Below are positions 14,386 through 22,453 of a DNA stretch of 34,924 nucleotides, piece after piece. The position numbers and the translations under genes are program-made. Each line of letters begins with the position of its first letter. Positions within the stretch are counted from its first letter, which is position 1. Below the pieces are notes generated by a model. That model was given only the letters and a program-made list of their open reading frames with translations. It did not search any database and was not told the origin of the DNA. This DNA is from an uncultured Spirochaetales bacterium (GTDB lineage: Bacteria > Spirochaetota > Spirochaetia > Treponematales > Treponemataceae). The stretch is taken from contig CAMGSV010000002.1 in NCBI GenBank assembly GCA_946061495.1, forward strand, positions 1-34,924. Direction: 5' to 3'.

Positions 14386-16548
14386 CTACAGGTGCAGCAC
14401 CCGCTCCTTGATTTCCTCGGTTCGGCCCTGGTTCCAGTACTGGGTTCCGATGTAGCCGCAGGTACGGCGGGCCACATTCATTTTTGACTGGTCACGGTTG
14501 CCGCAGTTGGGACATTCCCACACCAGTTTTTCGTTCTCGTCAGTGACAATGGCAATCTCGCCGGTGTAGTCGCACACCTGACAGCAGTCGCTTTTGGTAT
14601 TCAGCTCCGCATACATGATGTGGTCATAGATGTGGCGCAGCAGAGCCATGACAGCGGGGATGTTGTGCTCCATGTTGGGAACCTCCACATAGCTGATGGC
14701 CCCGCCGGGGGATAACGCCTGGAACTGGGACTCAAAGGTGAGCTTGGAAAAGGCATCTATGGGCTGGGTGACGTGGACGTGGTAGCTGTTGGTGATGTAG
14801 TTCTTGTCGGTGACACCGGGAATCACCCCGAACCGCCGCTTGAGGCATTTGGCGAATTTGTAGGCGGTGCTTTCCAAGGGTGTTCCGTAGAGGGAGAAGG
14901 CAATGGTGGTTTCTGAGCGCCATCTGTTGCAGGCATCATTGAGGTGACGCAAAACCGCCAGCGCAAAGGGGGTGGCCTCTGGATCTGTGTGGGGCTTTCC
15001 AGTCATGCGGCGGGTCATCTCCGTCAAGCCAGCATAGCCCAGAGAAATAGTGGAGTAGTTGTTGTACAGGAGGGAATCAATCTTCTCCCCCTTTTTCAGC
15101 CGGGCCAAGGCACCATTCTGCCACAGGATGGGAGCCGCATCCGAGAGGGTTCCCTTGAGCCGATTGTGGCGGGCCATCAAGGCACGACGGCACAGCTCCA
15201 GCCGCTCATCCAAAATCTTCCAGAAGGCATCCCGGTCTCCATCGGCAGAACAGGCCACATCCACCAGATTCAAGGTCACCACTCCCTGGTTAAAGCGACC
15301 GTAGAATTTCGGCTTGCCCTCCTGATCACGATACACGGTGAGGAAGGAGCGGCAGCCCATGCAGGGATAGCAGCAGCCCTCTTTGAGCTCCAGCATCTTC
15401 TTCTCGGAAATATAATCCGGCACCATGCGGCGGGCGGTACACCGTGCCGCCAGCTCCGTCAAATAGTAGTAGGGGCTGCCTTCCTGGATATTGTCCTCCT
15501 CCAGCACGTAAATCAGCTTGGGGAAAGCGGGCGTGACCCAATGTCCGCTCTCGTTCTTCACCCCCTGATACCGTTGCCGCAGCACCTCTTCTATAATCAG
15601 CGCCAGGTCATCCCGCTCCTGCTGGTTCCGAGCCTCTCCCAGATACATGAACACGGACACGAAGGGAGACTGGCCGTTGGTGGTCATGAGCGTCACCACC
15701 TGGTACTGGATGGTCTGGACTCCCCGCTGAATCTCCTCATCAAGCCGCCGTTTCACCAGGTAGTCGAACTGCTGCCGGGTATACTCAATCCCCATAATCT
15801 TGGCGGAATCCCGCAGGTCTTTGGCAATACGCTGGCGGCTCACCTCCACAAAGGGTGCCAAGTGGGTGAGGGAAATACTTTGTCCGCCGTACTGACAGCT
15901 GGCCACCTGGGCAATAATCTGGGTGGCGATATTGCAGGCCGTGGAAAAGGAGCGAGGTGTTTCGATATAGGTTCCGCTGATGACGGTGCCGTTCTGGAGC
16001 ATATCCTCCAGATTCACTAGGCCGCAGTTGTGCATGTGCTGGGCAAAATAATCGGAGTCATGAAAATGGATGACGCCCTCCTGGTGGGCCTGCACAATGT
16101 CTTCCTCCAGCAGAAAGCGCTTGGTAATGTCCTTGCTGACCTCCCCAGCCATGTAGTCACGCTGGACACTAACGACGGTGGAATTCTTGTTGGAATTCTC
16201 CTGCTTCACCTCCTCGTTGGAGCATTCCAGCAGGGAAAGAATCTGACGATCCGTGGAATTGGCCTTCCGCATCAGCTCATGCTTGTAGCGGTAGGTGATA
16301 TATTTCTTGGCTATGGAAAAGCCGCCAGCACGCATAATCTCCTCTTCCACCAAATCCTGAATGGACTCCACATGCATGGCGGTATGACTCTGACGACAGC
16401 TCTGAGCCACCCCTTCAGCGATTTCCATCACCTGTTGGGGAGAGAATTGCTCCACCAAGGGCACCTCCTTGTTGGCTTTGGAGATGGCCACGGCAATCTT
16501 ATTGATGTCAAAGGATACTTCCTGCCCGTTCCGCTTGATAATATTCAT
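14386..16548 (-). CDS. nrdD: Anaerobic (class III) ribonucleoside-triphosphate reductase
   Basis: Makes deoxyribonucleotides from ribonucleotides without oxygen, using a glycyl radical and formate. The 720 residues include an N-terminal ATP-cone (IIKRNGQEVSFDINKIAVAI, to about 95) that senses ATP/dATP, the catalytic barrel with the cysteine cluster in GCCYPCMGCRSF, and a C-terminal zinc site (CCQVC and CPNC). The radical glycine is in RRTCGYIG (about Gly698). The ATG at 16548 has AGAGGT five bases upstream; an in-frame TTG at 16554 lies too close to it. Two NrdR-like boxes lie about 50-80 bases upstream. Confidence 0.97.
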   Translation of the reverse strand: MNIIKRNGQEVSFDINKIAVAISKANKEVPLVEQFSPQQVMEIAEGVAQSCRQSHTAMHVESIQDLVEEEIMRAGGFSIAKKYITYRYKHELMRKANSTDRQILSLLECSNEEVKQENSNKNSTVVSVQRDYMAGEVSKDITKRFLLEEDIVQAHQEGVIHFHDSDYFAQHMHNCGLVNLEDMLQNGTVISGTYIETPRSFSTACNIATQIIAQVASCQYGGQSISLTHLAPFVEVSRQRIAKDLRDSAKIMGIEYTRQQFDYLVKRRLDEEIQRGVQTIQYQVVTLMTTNGQSPFVSVFMYLGEARNQQERDDLALIIEEVLRQRYQGVKNESGHWVTPAFPKLIYVLEEDNIQEGSPYYYLTELAARCTARRMVPDYISEKKMLELKEGCCYPCMGCRSFLTVYRDQEGKPKFYGRFNQGVVTLNLVDVACSADGDRDAFWKILDERLELCRRALMARHNRLKGTLSDAAPILWQNGALARLKKGEKIDSLLYNNYSTISLGYAGLTEMTRRMTGKPHTDPEATPFALAVLRHLNDACNRWRSETTIAFSLYGTPLESTAYKFAKCLKRRFGVIPGVTDKNYITNSYHVHVTQPIDAFSKLTFESQFQALSPGGAISYVEVPNMEHNIPAVMALLRHIYDHIMYAELNTKSDCCQVCDYTGEIAIVTDENEKLVWECPNCGNRDQSKMNVARRTCGYIGTQYWNQGRTEEIKERVLHL

Positions 16549-16596
16549 GCCCAACCTCTATATATACTGAATTATTCTCAAAAGTTGAAATACATT

Positions 16597-16628
16597 ACAC
16601 TATATCTAGTGTACACTAGATATAGTGT
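16597..16628 (-). promoter_or_regulatory. Two abutting NrdR-like boxes upstream of nrdDG
   Basis: ACACTATATCTAGTGT (16597-16612) is followed directly by its exact reverse complement ACACTAGATATAGTGT (16613-16628). Each differs at one position from the NrdR consensus acaCwAtATaTwGtgt. They lie just upstream of the likely nrdD promoter (TATATA near 16559-16564), the place expected for dATP-dependent repression by NrdR. The NrdR gene itself is not in this window. Confidence 0.8.
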
Positions 16629-16695
16629 CTTTGCAAAAATACTATACTACCAGTAGCGGTAAATGTCAATAAAAAAAGAACGATTTTTTTTCACA

Positions 16696-16729
16696 GAAAA
16701 AGGGGAATGACACAACGTGCCACTCCCCC
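16696..16729 (-). terminator. Terminator of the ABC transporter operon
   Basis: On the minus strand a 12-pair stem (two G-T pairs; arms 16717-16728 and 16702-16713) with a three-base loop is followed by TTTTTC. It lies about 35 bases after the stop of the ATPase gene. Confidence 0.87.
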
Positions 16730-16763
16730 AAAAACCTCTCGACTTCCCTGTACCGAAATCGGA

Positions 16764-17552
16764 CTACATGGCGATGGACAGGGGAACCACCGTGTTGTAG
16801 AGCTTGCCCTGCACCTCGAACTTGTGGATGGACACATTCACCCCAAAGGAATGGCACATATTTTCCTCGTTCACCACCTCCTGAATGGGGCCGTAGCAGT
16901 TAGTGCCATCCTTGTTCAGCAGCAGGGCCTTGTGAGCCACCTTCAGGGCATGGGCGGGATAGTGGGTGTTGACGATGGAGGCGATGTTCCTGTCCCTGGC
17001 AAGATGCTCCAGCACCTCAAGGATTACCAGCTGGTTCTTGAAGTCCAGGTTCGACTCCGGCTCGTCCAGCACCAGCATCTTTGGATCGGCAGTGAGGGCA
17101 CGGGCAATGAGCACCATCTGGAGCTCGCCGCCACTCATGCCGTTGCACATCTTGTCCTTGAGGTGGAGGATGCCGATGTCCTCCATGGCAGCCAGGGCGG
17201 CGGCCTCATCCTCTGCCCGTGGGCGGGACAGCATCCCCAACCGGGAGCTGCGTCCCATCACCACCATGTCCAGGGCGGAAAAGGAAAAGGCGGATGCCTT
17301 GGACTGGGGAACGTATGCGATGGTCTGCCACAGCTCCTTGTGGGAAAGTCCCGCAATATTCCTGCCATCCAGCAGGCTTTCGCCCTTCCGCCATTTCTGC
17401 AAGCCCATCATGCACTTCAGCAGGGTGGTCTTTCCCACCCCGTTGGAACCCAGCACCGCCAGCACCTCTCCGCTGGAAACGGAAAAGGAAATATCATTGA
17501 GGACAGTTCCCTTGCCGTAGCCAAAGGAACCATGCTTCACTTCAAAGGTCAT
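16764..17552 (-). CDS. FecE-type ABC transporter ATP-binding protein
   Basis: A 262-residue ATPase that would power uptake through the adjacent FecCD-type permease. Walker A is GSNGVGKT (35-42), the Q-loop is YVPQ, the signature is MSGGE (139-143), Walker B is MLVLDEP (159-165), and the switch His197 is in VNTHYP. The ATG at 17552 has GGAGG nine bases upstream and overlaps the permease stop as ATGA. The family serves iron-siderophore, heme and cobalamin uptake; the substrate cannot be fixed from the sequence. The frame stays open further upstream to 17789, inside the permease gene, but this lacks family similarity. Confidence 0.93.
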   Translation of the reverse strand: MTFEVKHGSFGYGKGTVLNDISFSVSSGEVLAVLGSNGVGKTTLLKCMMGLQKWRKGESLLDGRNIAGLSHKELWQTIAYVPQSKASAFSFSALDMVVMGRSSRLGMLSRPRAEDEAAALAAMEDIGILHLKDKMCNGMSGGELQMVLIARALTADPKMLVLDEPESNLDFKNQLVILEVLEHLARDRNIASIVNTHYPAHALKVAHKALLLNKDGTNCYGPIQEVVNEENMCHSFGVNVSIHKFEVQGKLYNTVVPLSIAM

Positions 17553-18565
17553 GACCAAACACCTCCAGTTTTTCTCAGCAGCCCGATGAAGAAGGGGGCG
17601 CCGATGATTGCAGTCAGAATTGAAATGGGAATCTCCGCCGCCGTAGCACTGCGGGCAGCGGTGTCGATTATCAGCATGAACACCGCCCCCAGGGACAGGG
17701 ACAGGGGAATCACCGTGTTGTTGTTGCTGCCCATGAGCATACGGGCAATGTGGGGAACCAGCAGGCCAACCCAGCCCACCAAGCCGCACATGGACACCAC
17801 CGAGGCGGTAATCAGGGAGGAGGCCACAATCACCAGCAGCCGCAGCAGCTTGATGTTCACCCCCATGGAACGGGCCTCATCCTCCGTCAGAGAAAGGATG
17901 TTCAGCCGCCACCGCAGCACAAAGATGATGACCGCCCCCAGCACAATGCAGGGCAGCCCGAAGAGCAGGTTAGTGTAGGTGACGCTGGACATGCTGCCCA
18001 GAAGCCAATAGGTGATGGAGGGAAGCTCGTCCTCCGGATCCGCCAGGTACTTCAGCAGGGACACAAAGGCCTGGAAGAGGGCGGACACCACCATGCCGGA
18101 AAGCACAATCATCACCACCGACCGCTGGGACTTCACCCGGCTGATCCAATAGGTTATGCCGCAGGCCACCAAGCCGCTGGCCAGAGCAAACAGCTGGATG
18201 ACAATCAGGTTGCCTCCCAGCATCATGGCCAGCACGGCTCCGAAGGATGCTCCGCTGGCCACGCCCAAGGTGTCGGGGGTGGCCAGGGGATTGGAGAACA
18301 GGCCCTGGAAGGCGGCACCGGAGCAGGCCAGCCCCGCACCAGCGGCAATGGCCAGCAGGATTCGGGGCAGCCGCACCTTGAAGATGACAGTGGTAGCCGT
18401 CCCCGCCCCTCCCCCACCAAAGAGGGAGGAAAAAATCACCTCCACCACCTCTGACAGGGGAATCGAATAGCGGCCGAAGCCCAAGCAAATCAGGGCAGTC
18501 AAAACCACCAGTCCAAAGGACAGGCCAATCACCAGTCCCTGGGTCTTCTTGTTGGAAATCAGCAT
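17549..18565 (-). CDS. FecCD-type ABC transporter permease
   Basis: A 338-residue inner-membrane protein with about ten hydrophobic helices. Family signatures are visible: RLPRILLAIAAGAGLACSGAAFQGLFSNPLA..TLGVASGASFGA near the start, EDEARSMGV, the GLVGWVGLLVPHIAR coupling region and a C-terminal GAPFFIGLLRK. A homodimer would form the channel. It follows the second binding protein after one base and overlaps the ATPase gene by four. As the only permease in the operon it presumably works with both binding proteins. Confidence 0.95.
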   Translation of the reverse strand: MLISNKKTQGLVIGLSFGLVVLTALICLGFGRYSIPLSEVVEVIFSSLFGGGGAGTATTVIFKVRLPRILLAIAAGAGLACSGAAFQGLFSNPLATPDTLGVASGASFGAVLAMMLGGNLIVIQLFALASGLVACGITYWISRVKSQRSVVMIVLSGMVVSALFQAFVSLLKYLADPEDELPSITYWLLGSMSSVTYTNLLFGLPCIVLGAVIIFVLRWRLNILSLTEDEARSMGVNIKLLRLLVIVASSLITASVVSMCGLVGWVGLLVPHIARMLMGSNNNTVIPLSLSLGAVFMLIIDTAARSATAAEIPISILTAIIGAPFFIGLLRKTGGVWS

Positions 18566-18566
18566 G

Positions 18567-19721
18567 CTACTTTCCCGATGCCTCTCGAGCCGGATGGTAA
18601 ATCATGTGCAGCTCCTCCTCCGTCAGCTCCACATTGTAGAACCGCTTGAAGTAGTCCCGCACCATCTGGTCCAGGTCGATGTCGGTGAACAGGTCGGGAT
18701 GCAGGGTCTTTGCCATCCACATCACTGCCAGGGGCGTGTCCGATGAGGGCGGGAACCAGCGGTACATGCCTAGGGGAAACTTGTACACCCGGCCCGTCTG
18801 CACCGCCGCCACGGAGCTCCAGTCGTCAGCGGCAATGGTGTTGCTGTAGAAGTCCTCCGGCAGGCGGGGGCTGAAGTTGGTGATGAAGATGGCGTCGGGA
18901 TTCCACTGGTACACCTGCTCCATGTTTACGCTGGGGGAGCCAGACAGTACCGCCGCCACATTCACGCCGCCTGCCACCTCAATCCAGTACTGGCCGAAGA
19001 AGTTGGAGCCGCTGGTGCGCAAGCCGCCAGCATCATCGTAGTAGAAGGCAATCATCACCCGGGGCTTGTCCTCCGGGGCCACCTCCGCCAGCCGCTCCTT
19101 CACCAAGGTCTCCACATCCCGTCCATACTGAACGATTTCTGCGGCACGGCCAGTGTCAATCCTGCGGTCACCAGCAAAAACCTGACCCAAAAGCTCAATC
19201 CAGCCGGCATAGGTCTCCACCGTGTTGTAGCCAGCCTGGGTGGTGCTGAAACCCACGGCCGGAATGCCTGCGTTGTCCAGGGCTTGCCGGGTCTGGGCGT
19301 TGCTGGAGCCATAGAACACCACGTCGGGCTCCAGCTCCAGCAGCCGCTCCACATTCACCACGTCGTTGGCCTCAAAGTCCGTGGGCAGGTCTGCCAGAGC
19401 GGGATAGGCCTGAATCAGCAGGGAATTTTCCGCCGCCGCCTTGGAGCTGGCAGGAATGCCCACCAAGCGGTCGCTGGAGCCGGTGTACAAGCAGTACACC
19501 GAGGGCATGGGCATGAGCCCTGCGATCACAATGCGGTCAATTTCGGCGGGCAGCACCACCTCCGCCCCTGTGTGGTCCACGATGGTGCGGGTACGGGCAG
19601 CCTTCCCCTCAGAGGACGCAGCCCCTCCGATGGCGGACGAATCCTTCTTGGTGCAGGAAACAAGTCCTGCCACCATCACCATAAGCAGCACACAGGCTGC
19701 TGTCGATACCATTCTTCTCAT
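18567..19721 (-). CDS. Iron-complex type ABC substrate-binding lipoprotein (copy 2)
   Basis: A 384-residue lipoprotein of the helical-backbone (FecB/BtuF-like) class. The lipobox GLVSC puts the lipid on Cys23. The mature protein begins with a Ser/Gly/Ala linker, then IVDHTGAEVVLPAEIDRIVIAG, the usual start of these domains, with VERLLELEPDVVFYGS and DDWSSVAAVQTGRVYKFPLGMYRWFPPSSDTPLAVMWMAK later. GAAGGAG precedes ATG 19721. It is a clear paralogue of the next protein upstream (shared DLFTDI/DLFADID, RDYFKRFYNVELT and related end motifs). The ligand is likely an iron chelate, heme or corrinoid, by family. Confidence 0.92.
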   Translation of the reverse strand: MRRMVSTAACVLLMVMVAGLVSCTKKDSSAIGGAASSEGKAARTRTIVDHTGAEVVLPAEIDRIVIAGLMPMPSVYCLYTGSSDRLVGIPASSKAAAENSLLIQAYPALADLPTDFEANDVVNVERLLELEPDVVFYGSSNAQTRQALDNAGIPAVGFSTTQAGYNTVETYAGWIELLGQVFAGDRRIDTGRAAEIVQYGRDVETLVKERLAEVAPEDKPRVMIAFYYDDAGGLRTSGSNFFGQYWIEVAGGVNVAAVLSGSPSVNMEQVYQWNPDAIFITNFSPRLPEDFYSNTIAADDWSSVAAVQTGRVYKFPLGMYRWFPPSSDTPLAVMWMAKTLHPDLFTDIDLDQMVRDYFKRFYNVELTEEELHMIYHPAREASGK

Positions 19722-19747
19722 GTACTACTCCTTCTTGAACGTGAACC

Positions 19748-20890
19748 TCACGCTCCCCCAGCCGCCTCACGGGAAGGATTCCAGATGGACTGGAGATCCG
19801 CAGCCGTCAGCTCAAGGTTGTAGAATTCCTTGTAGAAATCCGCCGTCACCTGATCCATGTCGATGTCGGCAAAAAGGTCAGGATGATGCTGCTTTGCCAT
19901 CCACAGGAGCATCAGGGGAGAATCCGTGTTGGTGACGTACCAGCGATAGATTCCCAGGGGAATCTTTTTCACCTGCTGGTCCTGCACCGCCTTCACGGTG
20001 CTCCAGTCGTGGCCCCCTAGGGCATTGCTGTACAAGTCCTCCGGCAGGGCATCGTTGAAGTTGGTGATGTAGATCCTGTCGGGATTCCAGCTATACACCT
20101 GCTCCATGGAGACGGAGGGGGTTCCTGCATTGTCCGCCCCCACATTACGGGCTCCGCTGGCAGTAATCCAGTAGTCCGCCCAGGTTCCTGTACCGGGAAC
20201 CGCCAGGGTGGCGTTGTCATACCGGTGGATGAACATGGCGCGAGGCCGCTGCTCCTCTGGAATTGTGGCAATCCGGTCCGCCACCAGCTGCTGAATCCTG
20301 CGGCCATACTCCACGTACTTGCTGTTGTCCCCCGGCTCCACCCCCATCACGGCGGCCAGCTGCTCGATCCAGGTGTGGATGGTCTCCACTGCGTTGTAGT
20401 CCTTGATGCTAAGGCTGAATCCCACGGCAGGAATGCCCGCTTGGGTGGCAATGTCGTAGTCCGCCATGACCCCCGACGCATAGAGCACCACATCCGGATC
20501 CAGAGCCAGCAGCTCCTCGGCGTTCAGGTTGCCGTTCTTGCTGAACCCCGTCTCGATGGAGCCGATGTCCGGTGCAATCTGTATCAGCATGGAATTCTCC
20601 GCCGCACTGACAATGGCGGGGTCAAGGCCCACCAGCTTGTCCGTGCCGAACATCTGGCAGTAGACCGAAGCCAGGGGCCACACCGAGGCGATGACCACCC
20701 GCTCAATCTTTTCTGGAAGGTGCACCGTATGCCCCACCTGGTCAACGATGGTGCGGGTGGCAGACTGGCTTGTCCCCTTGTCGGCCCCTCCGACGGCGGA
20801 ACCTGCCTCCTTCTTGGCGCAACCGGCAAGTCCTGCCACCATAAAAGTTAGCAATAGATAACTTATAGCGGTAAAAAAAATACGACGCAT
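19748..20890 (-). CDS. Iron-complex type ABC substrate-binding lipoprotein (copy 1)
   Basis: A 380-residue lipoprotein (lipobox GLAGC, Cys24) of the same class as the copy after it. Domain landmarks are IVDQVGHTVHLPEKIERVVIAS, AEELLALDPDVVLYASG, VSMEQVYSWNPDRIYITNF and IPLGIYRWYVTNTDSPLMLLWMAKQHHPDLF. The two copies differ most around residues 120-220, the lobe hinge and ligand side, so they may bind related but different ligands. Its ATG overlaps the preceding stop (TAATG), and AAAGGAGAG lies upstream. Arose probably by tandem duplication. Confidence 0.92.
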   Translation of the reverse strand: MRRIFFTAISYLLLTFMVAGLAGCAKKEAGSAVGGADKGTSQSATRTIVDQVGHTVHLPEKIERVVIASVWPLASVYCQMFGTDKLVGLDPAIVSAAENSMLIQIAPDIGSIETGFSKNGNLNAEELLALDPDVVLYASGVMADYDIATQAGIPAVGFSLSIKDYNAVETIHTWIEQLAAVMGVEPGDNSKYVEYGRRIQQLVADRIATIPEEQRPRAMFIHRYDNATLAVPGTGTWADYWITASGARNVGADNAGTPSVSMEQVYSWNPDRIYITNFNDALPEDLYSNALGGHDWSTVKAVQDQQVKKIPLGIYRWYVTNTDSPLMLLWMAKQHHPDLFADIDMDQVTADFYKEFYNLELTAADLQSIWNPSREAAGGA

Positions 20891-21525
20891 TAGGCACTCT
20901 CCTTTTGGGTCAGCTTGGCCTCAATGTCACTCACCACCCACTGCATAAATTTTTCCATGAAGGGAACGGTGGTGGGCATAAACCCCTGACCGATGTGGTA
21001 ATCAGGATCCAGGGAGGTAACGTACAGTGTTCCGGCAAAGTGGCAGTCATCCTTGTACAAGATAGGCCGCCCCACTTCATCCACCAGAATCTTCTGGCAT
21101 CCCTCATCCACCTCAAAGGTTCCGTGGTAGTGCCATTTGCACTCCCGCACCTCAAGGTAATTCCACAGACGATGATTTTTGTCATGGGCATAGAGGGGCA
21201 GATCCGCTCCGGGGTGAATCCACCACCAGAAATTCGTCTCGCAGGGCTGAAAGGAAATGTGGGGAATGTAGGGAGGACGCACGCTGCCGAAGGTCACCAC
21301 ATTGCCACCTTGTTCCAGATAGGACACAATTTTTTTGGAATTCTGCATCAGAAAATCTGGATTCAGTCCCGTGGCAATCACCACGCAGTCAAATTCATCA
21401 AGGGATTCCTCATGCAAACGAGGAAGGTAGAGCACCTTGTCGAATAGTGCACCAAATTTTCCGCCGTGAACCTTCAAAAAACCCTGCTGGAAGCTGGAGC
21501 CTCCAGTAATCAACGCCATTCTCAT
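20890..21525 (-). CDS. Uncharacterised protein, possibly glutamine-amidotransferase-like fold
   Basis: A 211-residue protein I do not recognise, with no signal peptide or membrane helix. It starts like a Rossmann-type or class I amidotransferase-like fold (ALITGGSSFQQG; DCVVIATGLNPDFL; KIVSYLEQGGNVVTFGS) and ends with YVTSLDPDYHIGQGF. An unusual aromatic stretch (ETNFWWWIHPGADLPLY) and several histidines (WKWHYH-like region near 140) could bind a metal or ring-shaped ligand; that is a guess. ATG 21525 has GGGAGG upstream and overlaps the previous stop as ATGA; its own stop overlaps the first binding-protein gene, so it belongs to the transport operon. Confidence 0.6.
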   Translation of the reverse strand: MRMALITGGSSFQQGFLKVHGGKFGALFDKVLYLPRLHEESLDEFDCVVIATGLNPDFLMQNSKKIVSYLEQGGNVVTFGSVRPPYIPHISFQPCETNFWWWIHPGADLPLYAHDKNHRLWNYLEVRECKWHYHGTFEVDEGCQKILVDEVGRPILYKDDCHFAGTLYVTSLDPDYHIGQGFMPTTVPFMEKFMQWVVSDIEAKLTQKESA

Positions 21526-22196
21526 GCTACCTCCCGTTCTCTCATGGCTTTTTCCAGCCACAGCATCAGGTTCACTCCCAGCCGCTTGGCCGTACTGCTT
21601 TCTGCCAGACCAAAGCCCACCAAATCGGCACCTGCAGTGCTGAGGATAACCCCCTTCGTTGTGGCTGCATCGATGTAGGCCACACACTCACCGTCAGAAT
21701 CCTTCAAAATGACAGCAGCGCCTTCCGGTGCCTTAAAAAATCCACGGTTGAAGAAGCCCTTCACCCCGCAGCGAAAATTCATATCGTATTCCCGCACGCC
21801 TTCGGTAATGGGATGACCACAGGCTACCACCATTCGCTCCTTGATTGGTGTAGGGCTAGCTTGATACAGGGAATTTCCCGGCAGCCACTCCAGATAATTC
21901 TGGGTAAAGCTGATGATGATGCCGCCCTTGTCCAGAAATTCCTGAATCTTCTCCTTATTTTCCAACAGCAGGATTTCATCCGCATTGGCAGGAATCTCCA
22001 CCACCTTGAAGTTCAGCAAGCCGTTTCCAGGCTGCTGGAACAACGTGTACCCGTCAACTTTTTTGAAAATACCATTGTAGAAGGAGTCCAAGGTGTTTCC
22101 TTCCATGGAAAGTCCCCCTCTCGTATCAATATAGGCAATGCCACCCTGGGATTTTAGGTAGTCATAGCAATTCTGGACATTGGAATAGTCCACCAT
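21522..22196 (-). CDS. Uncharacterised first gene of the transport operon, amidotransferase-like fold suspected
   Basis: A 224-residue soluble protein of unknown function. KIQEFLDKGGIIISFTQNYLEWLPG resembles the KIVSYLEQGGNVVTF segment of the next protein, and both end in a domain with a conserved GV/GT-x-Y/L-ST/TS pattern (GVILSTAGADLVGFG here). The two may be distant homologues with a ThuA/class I amidotransferase-like fold. A possible nucleophile Cys lies in VVACGHP. AGGAGG at 22206-22211 is nine bases before ATG 22196 and three before ATG 22202; the former is preferred. No signal peptide. Its place ahead of two binding proteins suggests a role in handling the imported compound. Confidence 0.6.
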   Translation of the reverse strand: MVDYSNVQNCYDYLKSQGGIAYIDTRGGLSMEGNTLDSFYNGIFKKVDGYTLFQQPGNGLLNFKVVEIPANADEILLLENKEKIQEFLDKGGIIISFTQNYLEWLPGNSLYQASPTPIKERMVVACGHPITEGVREYDMNFRCGVKGFFNRGFFKAPEGAAVILKDSDGECVAYIDAATTKGVILSTAGADLVGFGLAESSTAKRLGVNLMLWLEKAMREREVA

Positions 22197-22264
22197 GTTC
22201 ATGCACCTCCTGATAGAGCCAAACCTAATGGCTGCCATGAGATTTGGTCATTTGAAAACGTAGA

Positions 22265-22316
22265 AGTTACTCTATGCTAACTCGATAAAAAAGTCAATAG
22301 TTATCTTATGCTAACC
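22265..22316 (-). promoter_or_regulatory. Promoter of the transport operon flanked by a repeated operator-like sequence
   Basis: On the minus strand TTGACT (22292-22297), 17 bases and TAGAGT (22269-22274) form a good promoter. AGTTACTCTATGCTAACT (plus strand, 22265-22282) covers the -10 and AGTTATCTTATGCTAACC (22299-22316) lies just upstream of the -35; 14 of 18 positions match. Each copy has AGTTA and TAAC ends in inverted orientation. Two such sites bracketing a promoter suggest binding of a repressor, plausibly a metal-dependent one. Confidence 0.55.
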
Positions 22317-22342
22317 ATCGGGAAAATCATCATCAGTTTTTA

Positions 22343-22379
22343 CAAAAATGCCTGGCCTCCCCAAACGGCGAAACCAGGC
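22343..22379 (-). terminator. Terminator of the chemoreceptor gene
   Basis: On the minus strand GCCTGG (22374-22379) pairs with CCAGGC (22350-22355) around a partly paired 18-base loop and is followed by ATTTTTG. It lies about 75 bases after the chemoreceptor stop. Confidence 0.65.
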
Positions 22380-22453
22380 GTTCTCATCAGAAATTGTGGA
22401 CAGGCACATTCCCTGCTTCGACACAAGCGTCGGACCATGCACCCATCACAGAA

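Noticed and set aside
14944-16020. A 358-codon plus-strand open frame opposite nrdD
   Set aside because: Antisense of a strongly conserved enzyme, rich in His/Gln/Gly from reversed codons, with no ribosome site.
17552-17789. N-terminal extension of the ABC ATPase reading frame
   Set aside because: It overlaps the permease gene fully; the ATG at 17552 has a good ribosome site and gives the normal family start.
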